Part shown: positions 31,157 through 43,266 of the stretch, piece by piece
Position numbering within the stretch: the stretch's first letter is position 1
How the letters are laid out: each line of letters opens with the position of its first letter
Assembly: GCA_947471745.1 (NCBI GenBank)
Contig: CANJKZ010000509.1
Span: 332,501 to 396,500 of the forward strand
Origin: Closterium sp. Naga37s-1
Taxonomy: Eukaryota > Streptophyta > Zygnematophyceae > Desmidiales > Closteriaceae
Length of the DNA stretch: 64,000 nt
Reading direction: 5' to 3'
Translations under genes and position numbers: made by a program
Notes under the pieces: generated by a model
Databases searched by the model: none
What the model was told of the DNA's origin: nothing
What the model saw: the letters and a program-made list of their open reading frames with translations, nothing else

Positions 31157-34100
31157 TCACAGGGATGGCGTTGGGGGCCTGGTGGGAGCGGCGGCGAGCA
31201 TGCGCAGGAGGCGTGGGAGAGTGAGCGCGCCGGGACCAAAGCCGTCAAACACTGCTCGCACTCCTCTGAACTCCGCCCCTGATGTCATGCTGGCGGACGG
31301 CCACGCATGCACGAGGGGGGGTAGTGTGCAAGTAGGAGCACACATAGGGGCATGGGAGGAGTGGGGAGGACAAGGAGTATATTGGGTGGAACGTGAATGA
31401 AGGTCCATGTGTGTTGAGTGTGGTGTGCGGAGAGGGAACAGGAATGATAGGCAGGGGAGAAGCAGAGGTGATGTGCATGGCAGGGCCGTGAGTGCATGGC
31501 AGGGCGCACCTGCTGCGAACAACACATGCAGTCATGCCCACTCGCCCCGCCATTTGCACCGTGCCCTGACACCCCGCCAGCACCACACACGCTGCCGCCG
31601 GCACCCCCACCACCTCCGCTGCTGCTCGCAGCATGGCTACACCCTCCTGTGACTCAGACCTGCATCAGCACCCCACCGCAGGTGAGACGTGCAGGGCGGA
31701 AAGAGGAAGAGGTGCCACGAGTGAGCGGGGTGCTTGGTGTGTGAGAGGCATGTGGGTGTGTACACGGTCTTGCCTGTGCATGCAAGTTGGTCGCACGTGC
31801 GCGTGTTGTAAGGTGCGAGAGAGCACGAGAGAGATTGAGATGATAGCGGGATGGGTACGGGGAAGAGAAGAGCGAAATCAGGGAGAAAGGGAAAGGGGAA
31901 GGGAAAGGGAAAGGGGAAGGGAAAGGGAAAGGGAAAGGGAAAGGGGAAGGGAAAGGGGAAGGGGAAGGGAAAGGGGAAGGGAAAGGGAAAGGGGAAGGGG
32001 AAGGGGAAGGGGAGGGGCACGCACGGGATGTCTAGGTCCACTGTGAGCTTGAGCGTGCGCGCCACCTCCTCCGCTATTCGCCTCTTCTCCACCAACACTG
32101 CTCCCGTGTTGATGCCCGCCCCATGCATGCACACACGCATGCACGCACACATGCACACACACGTGCACACACACAAGCAAAGGCAGGAAGACACAGAAGT
32201 TTGAGAGGTCACTGCAAGAAGGTGGAACGGTGTAGAGGCAGAGTGTGATGCAGCAACCACTCGCACAAGCAAGGCAGCAGCAGAGCAGCAGACCCACCAG
32301 CCTGAGCCATGTGCGCAGCCAGTGCCTCATCCACGCCTGCTGACGCCCCTCCTCCCAGCACCACCTGCCCGAACGCACTCTCCCTCGCCTCCCTCTCGCC
32401 CACCACGTGCACCCGCTGCTGCAGCGCCGCTGGCATGCCCCTCAGCACGCCCCTGCACGCACTCACCGAGCAGAATCGGGGGAAAAGGCAGTGGGGGAGG
32501 GGGAGGAGGAAGGCAAATTGGGAAGGAAGGCACGTCTCTGGGACCAAAAACCGTGCCAATCCAATGCTCTCAGCACTTAGATCTCGTGTTCTCCCCATCC
32601 CACCACACCCACCAGCACCACCACCCTCCCTTTACAGCCAAACGCAGCCCTCGCCCCTTCCTATCCCATCCCCGGGGCCCGGCCCATCTGCCCCTTCCTC
32701 TACCCACCTCGCCGTGTCCTCCCCACTCCGTGCCAGCCCTGCCAGCACTGCCACGTGTACTCCAGCTGTCACCGCGTCCTGTAGAAAGCTGCCACGTCAC
32801 AGGCACGAGGCAGAGGGTGGGAGGTGAGATCTGGTGCTTGATGTCGGAGGGGATGGGCAGGATGGCGGTGGTAAGGGGGTGGAGAGGGGGAGAGGGTTGG
32901 CAGGGTGCTTGCTGGGACGATGGGTGGGGCTCAGAACAGGAGCAAGTGGGAGGTGCTGCGATGCAGGAGAGCAGAGATGACGAAGGGGCATGCGCGAAGG
33001 AACGGTGGCATGAGCACGGGCGGACAGAACTAGTGCGACATGGTGTGGAGGAGCGCGTGTGGAGGAGCGCGTGTCAACCAGGGGGAACACACTCCTCCAC
33101 AGGACAGCACTCCCATCTCCGACCCGGCAGCACAGCATCACTGCCCCAATCTCCAACTAACTGCTCTTCAGCATCCCACCTCCACCTCGGCCACACCCCG
33201 CTCTGCCCAGCCCACTCACTCCACGAGTCCGGGCCGCAGCGGCACTGATCCCTGCTGCAGTGCACGCGACAAGGCCTGCTCCTGGAAAGGGAGCAAGGTG
33301 GAGAGGGATGCACAACCGCGGCAGAGTGGTGTGGGAATGCAGTGTGGCTTAGGTTGGAAGAGAGAGGGGCCATCGGGAGGGAATGGGTGGATCGGACAGA
33401 GGGAAGAAATGACCTGACAGGGTATTGCACGGCACGGCACAGCATGGCATGGCACGGCACAGCACGGCACGGCACGGCACGGTATGGCAGGGCATGGGGG
33501 GGCATGGAAGGGCACGTGGTATGGAGCGCACCTTGAGGTTGAGCAGGCGCTGCAGCAGTGCGTGCTTGGCCTGTGCGTCCAAGGAGGGGATGGGCCACGC
33601 TGACTGCAGGAGAGGGATGGGCGTAGGGAGGAAGAGACCGAGAGGGAGATAGCGGTCAGCAGATGGTTGGGGAGAACTGGGAGGCAGAGCGGCAAGAAGA
33701 AGAGGAGGCAGAGGAGGAGATGGAGATAGACCATGGTGGATAGAGTGGAGCTGTTGCACATGCAACTGGTTTACAGCGAGCACATAATAAGTACAGGAGA
33801 GAAGAAAGTGCAGAAACAGAGTGTATAGACACTTGAGGAATTCAAGTGTGTGGGCGGTAAGGGCCGTACAGCATTGAAGTGCGTGGAGAGCAGCAGCTCG
33901 AAATTTCCTGCACACTTCCTGATGTCCACACACACACATAGCAGTAGCAACAGCAGCAACAGCAGCAACAGGTGGCAAGGGCATTTTATTACATGGGTGC
34001 AAATAAAATATGTTGAATCTCAGTCCAGCTTGTGCTATCATACTTGAAACCACAAATGGTGCTCGGGAGAAAGGGGGGCGGCAAGGTTGGGCGCACCTGT

Positions 34101-34875
34101 GGAGGTCTCTGTAGCGCGAGGGGGAGAGGCGGTGCGCGTCAAACGCCAGCGACGACAGGGCTGCCCGCGCGGCCAGGGGGAGGGGGAGAGGAGACGGGGG
34201 CAGGGCGGAATTACATGGCATGAGAGACGTAGCAGTGTATGGCGATAGAGCGGCGGTGATCGGGCTTGATTGATGCACGGGCGAGTATATGTGGGCATAG
34301 CATGGTGTGGTTGCAAGCACTGAGTCAGCACGTGGGCATGAGGTTTGCCCGTGCACGCACCTGAATTGAGGGCTTCCATGTGCCCGTTGCGATGCAGGTC
34401 CACCATTACCCTGCCATGCACATGCACGCACACACGCTCACTCACACACTCGCTCATGAACGCACATCATATGCATGCCAGCTATAAATAAAATGAAAGC
34501 AGCGCCAGTGCTACCCCGTACCGCACAGCATGCACGCGTCCGCGCATCCAGCATGCACCTATGCCGCGCCCCAACCAGGCATCCGTCCAAGCGCCTCCAT
34601 TCCGCTCACCCTTCCACGTCCACCAGCAGCGCCACGCCCGCCTGTCGTCCCTCCCCGCGCCACCGCTCCTCGCCGTGCGGCGACGCGACCGCGCTCGCCG
34701 CCACTGCTCGTCGCCGCGTGCGCGCGCGCCGGGGTGCAAGCGATGCCTGCGCGCAAGACCACGAAACGCGCGGGTGAGCGCCGACGAGGACGGAAACACG
34801 ACAGCGTGAGGCGCGCCGAGCTCTCAGGGCGCTCAAGCCCCTGGGGTCGGGGTGCCGTGAGAAATCACAGCGCAA
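31157..34875 (-). CDS. HAD-like hydrolase family protein (plant plastid-type), start unresolved
   Basis: Exons in coding order: 34875-34610 (5' end uncertain), 34410-34361, 34160-34097, 33918-33870, 33603-33532, 33281-33220, 32788-32708, 32452-32298, 32097-32025, 31659-31510, 31289-31157. From exon 2 on, all phases agree and give 295 aa. Landmarks match the plant HAD-like (CbbY-related) proteins: VALLVDVEG (motif I), VMVDLHRNGHMEALNS, NFELLLSTHFNA, VPLRPGLVDF, AVTAGVHVAVLAGLARSGED (motif II region), HVVGEREARESAFGQVVLG, KRRIAEEVARTLKL, AAACVVLAGCQGTVQMAGRVGM (motif IV region), FDGFGPGALTLPRL. Motif I is D-V-E-G rather than D-x-D-G, so phosphatase activity is doubtful. The first exon is Arg/Ala-rich like a transit peptide but has no in-frame ATG; an upstream exon (for example from the ATG at 35057) is likely. 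Confidence 0.8.
31878..32015. repeat. Polypurine (GGGAAA/GGGGAA)n tract
   Basis: About 22 hexamer units of GGGAAA and GGGGAA inside an intron of the HAD-like gene. It is open in several frames as Gly-Lys or Pro-Phe repeats, which are not genes. Confidence 0.95.
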
Positions 34876-35796
34876 ATTGCGGCGAGGGCGCGAAGACTGC
34901 TAGTACCGACCTGGCGAGTGGAGCCGCTGGTCGCAGCGAGTGATGACGGCGGTTGAATGCGCGCGCTGTGACGGCTGACGGTGAGCTGCAGGTGTGAGAC
35001 GCGAGGCGCGGTGGGAACGTGGCACGCCATAGGCGGGGGTTGGCAGGCGCGACTCATCAGAGGAATCGCCGACTCGCTGGCGCCACGGGCGCTCTCGTGC
35101 AGAGGAAACTTGCCTTGCCCGTCAAGGAAACTACGGCTAGTGAAGGGTACGTCGCAGGACTACCAAACAGCCGCCAACTTAGAAGATGTGGTTCGTGAGA
35201 GTACTGGAGAAAGGCTGCGGCAAATGTAGGCTGGAATTCAAGCATTTGAGCGCTGCACGGCACAAACTGAGTGCACGGGCGGGAACGACGGTTGCGGATG
35301 CTGGTGTAGAGCGAGTGAGTTAGTGCGGCGCGACGAAGTTGATTGGTGAGACAGGGGGGACGCACCCAGGCTGACCAATCAAAAGCAGCTGGTCGAACAG
35401 AATGTGTGCGTGACGGAGCTCTTATTGGACGAAAAGTGGTGGTTGAGGAAAAACAGAGTGGCACACAGTGAGCCAATAGGAGCTAGTTGACTTTCTCACT
35501 GTGATATAAGAATTGTATACAGCTGTAATTCAGTCTCCATAAACCCCCTTCTAACAAAACGGAACTGTCACAAAAAATACAATGAAATCAAGTATGGCAC
35601 TTGCTATGCAACAAAACATCTAGGTAATCTCTGAAAATATGTAACACATTCGATGTGTAGTGACTTGTTGAAACCCAACAGGTGGTCATTCAAAATAGAC
35701 ACAGCCACGTGCCCCGGGGAATAACAATGACGGAATGGTGAAGGTGCTGGCATGGAATGAGTGAGGGCGCCTTGTTGAAGCCTCGGACGGGCACAA
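34876..35796. other. 5' flank of HAD-like gene and 3' flank of CUL1
   Basis: Holds a possible upstream exon of the HAD-like gene (a minus-strand frame from the ATG at 35057 with a transit-peptide look). An AT-rich stretch (35460-35700) follows, probably the 3' end of the CUL1 transcript. No other gene seen. Confidence 0.5.
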
Positions 35797-38700
35797 TCAA
35801 GCAAGGTATCTGAAGTTGGTGGGGTTCTCTTTGTCACGCTCCAGGTACTCACGCGCAATCAGATCCTCAATGCGCTTCTTGATCACCTTGAAGTCCGGCT
35901 GCTCACACACACTCAAGTGGTGCACACATCAGATTCCCTCCGTCACTCCTGCAGCCAAGCGGGTGGCTTGGAGAAGCGCCTGGTACAACTCACGTTCCTT
36001 GGAAGAAAAGGTACAAGACGGCAATGAGAGCAAACGGCTGGCGCAGGAGGGGAAGGCGTGTGAGGAGGGGCGTTACCTTGAACATGCGGCCTAGTTGCTC
36101 GACGCATTCGAGCACGAGCTGCTGGTGGCCCAGCACCTTGCGGCTCTTCATGATGCGCACGATGGACGCGTCTATGGCGTACCGCCTGTCCTTGTCCACG
36201 TCCTCTATCACCTTCTTCTTCTCGTCCATCGGCGGCAGCGGCACCTGCACAGCACCCACACACCACCACACCAGCACACCACCACACCACCACATGACAA
36301 GGAGGAGCAGGGGACGGGAGAGCACCCACCATGACACAAAAGAGAAGGTTGTGTGAGCCCACTGTGACATGACCTTGGGGCCACTGTAACAACAGCAGCA
36401 ACACACAGAAAGCACCGCAAGGCTATGGAAACAAGAGAGTGGCGTGCAGGGCAGAGCAGGCAGACAAAGCACTGACCTTGATGCGCCGCATCTTGTCTGT
36501 GAAGGACAGGTTGAAAGCGAACACGTCGCTCTGCTCAATGGTCTTCCCAGCCGGCTCCTTCACGAGAATCTTATACTTGGCGCAGGACAGCGAGTGCAGC
36601 AAGCGCACAATATCCTCGTCCGTGAGGTTCAGCTGGTTCTTGATGTCGCTGTAGCTCAGGCGCTCAGATGCGTTGAAGAGCAGCAGCACGGCGGCCTGGT
36701 ACGTGGTGACGATGAGCTCGATGGGCTTGGCCGTGAACTTGCCCGTGATGTTGCACGTGCCCAGCGAGTAGATCCACGTCAGCTTGCGGTGCTTCGTCTT
36801 CGTCTGGTAAAACTCCTTGAACACCTCCACACACCGCACCTGATGCCCCATGCCCGCCCACACCACACATGCACACACATGCACGCACGCACACGCACAC
36901 GCACACACATGCACAGTCATACAGCGAGATCATCACAAAGTTTAACACAATGCAAATGACGGAGATGCCCGATGGGAAAGAATCCGGGTGAAGCAGCGAA
37001 TTCTGCAGCGGAGGGCGAGGCGGGAGGGCGAGGCGGGAAAGAGAGCGCACCATTTCAGCGGGCAGCGCAAGGTCGGAGGACTTGTAGGAGGGCCAGAAGC
37101 CGGTGGTGAGCACGGTGACGGTGAGGTCTATGCCCGGACTGTGCCCGGGGTTGTCCGCCAGATACTCCTCAAACGCCGCCTGCTGCTCCCGTGCCAGCGT
37201 CAGATCCGTCACCTGTAGAGGGACACACACACATGCACGCACATGTCCACATTGGGCTTCAAACCAGGATCCCTGTATGAGAAAGACGTGCAGCTGGAGT
37301 GCAGGAGGGGACGGTGCAGGTGTGTGTGTGTGGAGGAAGGCACGGACCATGCCCTCCATCTTGGAGGTGAACTGGCCCCCGCACTGCTGCTTGAGCTTGG
37401 TGAGAATGCTGCGCTCGTGGTCGTCGTTCGCACTCTTGTCAAACAACAGCCGCCGCGCCAGCTTCTTGCTGCCACATGCGTGTGTGTGTTGGGAGGGTGG
37501 GGGGGGGGAGGGGGGGTACCCAGGACGTGAGAGGTGATGAGCAAACAATAACAAATCACGAAGCGCATGCAGAAGGGAAAAGAACTTGCGTAAACACGGA
37601 GACGGGGAAAGGATGGATACGGTGGTGAGTGTGCTTGCATGGTGAGTGCGTGACATACCGGTAGAACTCAGCAAACAGATCCTTGTCACTGATGTACGCC
37701 AGCAGCTTCACCACCTGCACAGGCAACACAGAGGCGCAAAAGGGGCAAGGAATAGTTGCAACAAAACAGCTGAAATCATGAATGGACAGCTGAAGAGAAG
37801 TAAAGAAGCACTGCCACAATGACAGCACAACACAATCCCTTACAGAATGCAAACCCCAGCCCCTCACAGCCCATGCCCAGAGATCATACACACACATATA
37901 CACTCCTTCCCAGTACACACACCCCTCCCCACCAACCTCCCCCCTCCTTTCCCCCTTCTCTCCACTTCCTTCTCCCCCCACCTTCTCGAGCGTGTCTTCA
38001 ATGGCCTCGTCACTGAGCTTCTCGCTGCCGCCCTTCTTGAGCAGGTTGTCACAGAACGTCGCCAGCAGCTCCGCACTCGTGCTGCCGCCCACGCCCTTGT
38101 TGCAAAACGTCTCAAACGCCTCCTTCAACGCCTGCTCGCCCCGCAACCCACCCACCCACACACGTTGCCCCACACATACATGCACGCACGCGCGTATGGC
38201 ATCCAAAACACGGTTAAAGAGGTAATATGACGAGGTGCAGGAAGCAGCGGCAGAGGAGACGCGTGAGAGGGCAACAGAGAGATGCTGACAAAGAAGACCA
38301 GCTCAGGGCGTGAAGCTGAGGAGAAATAGAAATGAGTGCTGGGAACAGGAGAAGTACAAGAACATGCAGAGAGAAGAACAGAGCAGAAGGAGGGGGGGAG
38401 GAAGGGAGGGGGGAGGGGGGGAGAGAGAGGGGGAGAAAGACAATTGTGAGGGTGAAGGAGAGCAGGGGCGGGGGGGCGACCTTGTGGAAGAGCGAGTGGT
38501 TGAGGAAGCAGTGGCTGACGTATTGCAGGTACTTGTCGTGCAGCTCTATCACCTTGCGCACAAACGCCTGCTCCTGCGCCCCCACTATGTCCTTCTTCTC
38601 CACCTGCTCCGCCCCGCACAGCCCGTGCAGCAGCGGGGAAAGGAAAGGGGGAGGAGGTCAGGGAAGAGGGAAGGAGGGAAAGATGCATGATGCGGGATGA

Positions 38701-39050
38701 GAAAGAGAGAATGAGAATCAAGGATGCGGAATGAGAGATGCGAATTTGGGATGCAGGGTGGGAATAGCCCAAGCTAGTGAGAGCAGGGCAGGTGCTGTGG
38801 GACGCAAGAGGGCACGCACGGCACGGGGAGGAGCAGCAAGGAGGCGAGAAGGGGCGCACTGACCTTCTTGTTGCTGGCGGCATCCTCTGCCTGCTTTTGA
38901 GAATTCTCAAAAGCGACTCAGATTTTGGAGGAGATAAGTGGCGCACTGACCTTCTTGTTACTGGCCGCATCCTCTGCCTGCTTCACCAGCGCTGTGCCCT
39001 CGTCCGTCACATGCTGCTCTCGCCACACACACACACACCCACGCACACAT

Positions 39051-39090
<40 letters not shown>

Positions 39091-41923
39091 GCACACATGC
39101 ACACACACACACATGCACCCCCACACACACACACACATGTGCACGTGCACACACAGAGTGTCAGCAACAATGAGCGCACTGGACCACAGGGACGGTAATG
39201 CAGGAGGACAACGAGGAAGCACATGCAGAGCAGGGAGCAGGGGGGGCGGCGAGCAGACCTGGCGGAAGATGGTGGCGATGGGCTCAAGGCCCTTGGGGAT
39301 GCGGCAGAAGAGGCGGTACATGCGCGACAGATCGTCCACCTGCCACCACGCACGCACACACATGCATGCCCACCCCGCAATGCCATGCCACGCACAACAC
39401 AACACAACACTCTCTTAGAGACGCGCTCATGCATGAGAGAACGAGGGAACAACGAGCATAGGGCCGGGGCATGGGCAAAGCCGAGCCCCCCCAAGAAGTT
39501 GAGGGAGGAAGCACGGGGTAAGAGGTGAGCAGGGATGTGCGGGGAGGGAAGGCGAGGGAAGGAGGGAACGAGGCGGAGACAGAGCGAGGGGGCGTGGGGA
39601 CTTGCCTTGTCGTCCTGCAGCAGAGCTCGGCAGCCTGAGTTATCCTTCTCCAGCAGCTGCTGCTCGTACTGCGTCAACAGCTCGTGCTGCACCTTCTGCT
39701 CTCGCCTCAACCCGCCACACCATGCATACCCAGACCCACCACACACGCAATTAGGGAAAGGGGGAGAGGGGACGGAACGAGGGATAGCGATGAGGCAAAC
39801 GGTAGTAGCAGAGAGCTAAGTGAAAGACAGAGTGGAAACAGAGTGGAACAAGAGTGGGCGGGTGGGAGGAGTGAAGGCAGGAGAAAAGTTAGAGAGAGCG
39901 TACCTCGAGCAGCTTGCCTTCACTGGACGCGTGCAGGTAGTGCGACACACGCTCCTTCTCCCTCTTCAGACACTCCTCCGCCTGCACTCCACCACCACCA
40001 CCACACGCCACGCACGTACGCGCACACACTCATTTATCACATCAAGCAAATCTTCACACGAGCGCGAGCCGACCAAGAGGGCAGCAGGAGCACGAGCAAG
40101 AGCAAGGGGCAAGGACAAGGGCAAGGGCAAGGGCAAGGGGCAAGGGGCAAGGGGCAAGGGAAAGGGAAGGAGCGAGAAGAGGGCAAGTGGACCTTGAGGA
40201 GGTAGTCGGGGCAGGAGTCGTCCATGATCCAGGAGGCGGCCTTGCGCGAGTAGTAGGCGGAGGTGGCGTGCAGCATGAAGACCTCGAGGTCCTGCTCGTA
40301 GTTGTCCATGGTGTCCATGCCGATCTCCACGAATATCCCCACCACGTTCTTCACCCCCGCGCGGTTTATCTGCTCGCCCTCGCGCTCCTTGTTCACCTGC
40401 ACCGCGCACACACGCACACCGCACACCGCACGCCTCGACCGACCGGGTGAGTCGGCGGGGCTGCGAGAAAAGCTGCGCGCTGACAAAGCCCCCTTGTTAC
40501 GACGCACAGCGGGCAAGGTGACGAGCGGCGCAGCATTGCTTGAAGCGCAGTGCGGTGGAATGCACGGGAAAGGCGCAAGGGCGCGGGGGGTGCGCGGTGG
40601 TGCGACTCACCAGGTCGAGCACGGCGTCCTTGACGCTGATCCGAATCTCCTCGTACACCTGCACTCACCACCACACCACACCACACCACGCCACACCACG
40701 CCACCCCACGCCACACCACCCCACCCCACGCCACGCCACGCCACGCCACAGGGCCACGCACACGTGCAGCCACGGGACCATTCACAATAAAGAGGAGAGA
40801 GATCGCAGGAACGGAGGCAAGCGGACAGTAAGACGACACCGTTTGTTCAGCGCACGCACGAATCTGTACGCGGCGATCTGGCGGAGGCAGGACAAGCAGG
40901 GGGTGCGGGCGCGCGAGAGGCACTCACGAGGTCCTTGAAGCAGGAGAGGCCGACTTCCTTAAGCGTGGGCAGCTGGCGGCGGGGGATGTAGTAGCGGTCG
41001 AGGTAGTTGAAGAAGCGCGAGAGCCAGCGCACCATGAGCTTGTGGTTGTCCCACCGCCGCACCAGCTCCTTGAGCATGAACTCGTCGTGCTTCTCCTGCA
41101 GCGACGGCAGCACCTGCACGCGCAACACAGCCCCACGGCAGCGATCGCGACGCACGAGCAAAGCACCAGGTGAGGTTGCGATGGGGAAAACCGGAGGCGA
41201 TCAGACGGATGTGAGACGGAAAGGCGACGGAGCTACGAGGAGGTTGGAGGGGAAAGAAGTGCGAGGGATGACAAATTACCATGGCTCTGATATAATCCTC
41301 GAAGGCCCCGCGATATTTATCGTACAGCTGCTGTGAGTAGTCTTGAGGATGCTTCTGCGTGCACATGTTGTAGATAATTCTGCCAGGACGGAAATAAGTG
41401 CCACCAAACACGACACGTCAGAAATCGTGAATCGAAAACTCCTTTCAATCGAATTCGTGACAAAAAAATAGTAAAAGAGATCAGGCGGCAGAGCGAGCGT
41501 GACGCCAGCTAAAGCAAGAGGTCTGACAGCAAGGAACTCTTGTCGACGCAGTAGTCAGGTACTACGCGGCTGGGACCAAGGGAAATGTCCGACGGCCATC
41601 GTAAATTCGAGCCCTCGTGGCTTGCCAGCGATCTTAAAAAAACAAAAACTAACGCGCTCCGAACAATCGCCTGTGCATGGCCGGAATTCGCGTTGCCACT
41701 AAACAAATACAGCGCAGTGTTTCATACCCAGCGCGGTTCGTCCTACATCCGGGGGATCTGCCAGGCAGTAACGGTGGAGCGGGACGTACGTGTAAAGGTT
41801 GATGTACTCCTCGTGCGTGAAGCGCTGGTCCGGCACGCCCTCCAGAAACTTCTCGAGCTTGTCGATGCCCCTCCGCATCTGCTCCCATCCCTCCTCTAAA
41901 CTGATCGGCCGCCGATCGCTCAT
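35797..41923 (-). CDS. CUL1: Cullin-1 (SCF ubiquitin ligase scaffold), 17 exons, 741 aa
   Basis: Exons in coding order: 41923-41790, 41379-41280, 41113-40928, 40658-40611, 40396-40193, 39981-39904, 39692-39606, 39339-39259, 39013-38951, 38603-38481, 38131-37982, 37714-37659, 37468-37348, 37212-37051, 36839-36477, 36244-36077, 35898-35797. All phases close, giving 741 aa, the usual length of plant CUL1. The N-terminal cullin repeats (SKP1/F-box side) include [20 protein letters not shown]. The cullin-homology region that holds RBX1 includes [39 protein letters not shown] and [20 protein letters not shown]. The winged-helix tail has the NEDD8 acceptor lysine in IVRIMKSRK (about residue 685) and ends NFRYLA. 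The intron after exon 7 has a GC donor (AAG|GCAAGT). A truncated, palindrome-tagged second copy of the exon-9 end lies at 38864-38893. Confidence 0.97.
38851..38981 (-). repeat. Duplicated end of CUL1 exon 9 with palindrome at the joint
   Basis: The end of exon 9 with its donor occurs at 38941-38981 (full exon) and again at 38851-38893 (truncated). The two share GCGCACTGACCTTCTTGTT and GCATCCTCTGCCTGC with two coding differences. Between them lies a perfect 22-base palindrome (38893-38914; inner 20 bases CTTTTGAGAATTCTCAAAAG) and about 26 bases of intron. The intron tails after each donor are also similar, so this is a tandem duplication of about 65 bp. The palindrome supplies an AG that could act as a splice acceptor for the short copy. 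Confidence 0.9.
39017..39150. repeat. (CA)n microsatellite
   Basis: CACACA runs with CACGCACACATGCACA interruptions inside a CUL1 intron. Confidence 0.9.
40660..40750. repeat. CCACGCCACACCA-type repeat
   Basis: Degenerate tandem CCACACCA/CCACGCCA units within a CUL1 intron next to the acceptor of the 48-nt exon. Confidence 0.75.
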
Positions 41924-43266
41924 CCTGCACCAATACCTAATCTACTGATGAGAGCTAGTGTGGAAAAGGCCACACGCTTGAGACTTATTCACGATAAGGC
42001 TGAGAAAATCGTGTGCGCAGATCTAGCTAAAAAATAAAGACTAAGATCAAATGGAGTTGACACTACACAATCCTAAGGGTCTGTACCGAGCAAGTCTTGA
42101 CCTGGGAGACCTACTCCACTATACTTCCCTAATGACCTCCGAGCAAGCGGCACGACCTCGTGATAAGCATGTGGGATGATGACGGATGGGATGGGATGGG
42201 ATGGGATGAAGGGACACTGCCTGCCGTGCTGTGTGCGCTGTTGCTGCTTCCTGGGGTGATTCGTGCTGGCTGGTGCTCCGCCACCACCACCACGCCCCCG
42301 CACCATCCCTCCGCCTCGGTCCCACCCTTCCCTAAGACTCACCCGCAAATGTTCAGATGGCGGAAAGCAGTGGGGGACGACCGCCTCAAACTGTGTTTTG
42401 GTTGCGTGCGCCGAGCGACCTTGGTAACTTCGTTGTTCAAAATCTTGTGAAGTCAATGATAGGTGTACCAGTATTTCATTCAGGTTAGGTGCAGGCCAAC
42501 GCTAGTACAAACATGAACCAAACGTATGGTGGACTGGTTGGTGCTTTGTTCCCCCAACAGCCTTGGTTCATCCACACAACCTGTTATGAGTTGTAAAAGA
42601 GAGTGCGCAGGTAAACGAATAACGAGGCTGTGACTGAATCAACTTCGAATACAATGAATGCACAGACTAATGTAGGGCTAGCCTAGTTAGGAGGAAACCT
42701 CGGACAAGCGAGGTTGGGTGCAGGTTGGGCGATGGAAATGCCGAAGGCGACGCGAGGAGCCTCGGCAGCGTTGAAATCGGCCGAACGTGCAACTCCGAAA
42801 ATCGGGTTGTACGCGAAGCAGTCAACCCCGATAAGGAATTCAGGAAAATTCCTTACACAACCCTACACTTTTCTTTTTGTTAGCTTACATAGCGATAGCA
42901 TCTTATCACTACTGAAGCCAAATTCTGCTTCTACGGACACTGTATAGGAAGTGATTACTGTAAGTTGAACAGCTCAATTCAGCAAATAATGTCAGGTTCA
43001 TTGCATTCTCGCATTCAAAATTGTCTTATTGCACGGAGCCAAGCACAAGATTTCTTGTTGAAGATTCCCAATGAAGCCAATGTTGAGACACGGCCATCGT
43101 GGCAGATGTATCTTAGACACTACGGAAAACGTCTGACGTCACCAGTTCTATACAAAAACAAACCACGACTAGTATGGTGCCCAAACCAGGAAATTGTATA
43201 AATTGCAGAAGGTTTACAAAGCGACGGGAAAAGGGGGGAACAACAAATCGCAATCAGCACCATAAT
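41924..43266. other. CUL1 5' flank and FTRV 3' flank
   Basis: Intergenic. Apart from the solo LTR at 42582-42857 and a short (GGGAT)n run at about 42184-42208, no gene or RNA was recognised. Confidence 0.5.
42582..42857. mobile_element. Probable solo LTR, Gypsy-related
   Basis: A 276-bp block starts TGTTATGAG and ends TTCCTTACA. Its ends match the termini of the Gypsy LTR at 53633-53975 (TGTTACGAG and TTTTCCTTACA). Internal parts are weakly similar (CTTCGAATACAATGA against GCAAGAGTACAATGA). It is flanked by a perfect 5-bp duplication CAACC at 42577-42581 and 42858-42862. No internal element sequence adjoins it, so recombination between the LTRs of a full element is the likely origin. Confidence 0.75.

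Noticed and set aside
36200..41900. Plus-strand frames across the CUL1 locus
   Set aside because: They are antisense shadows of the CUL1 exons, whose phases, splice sites and protein match are all consistent.
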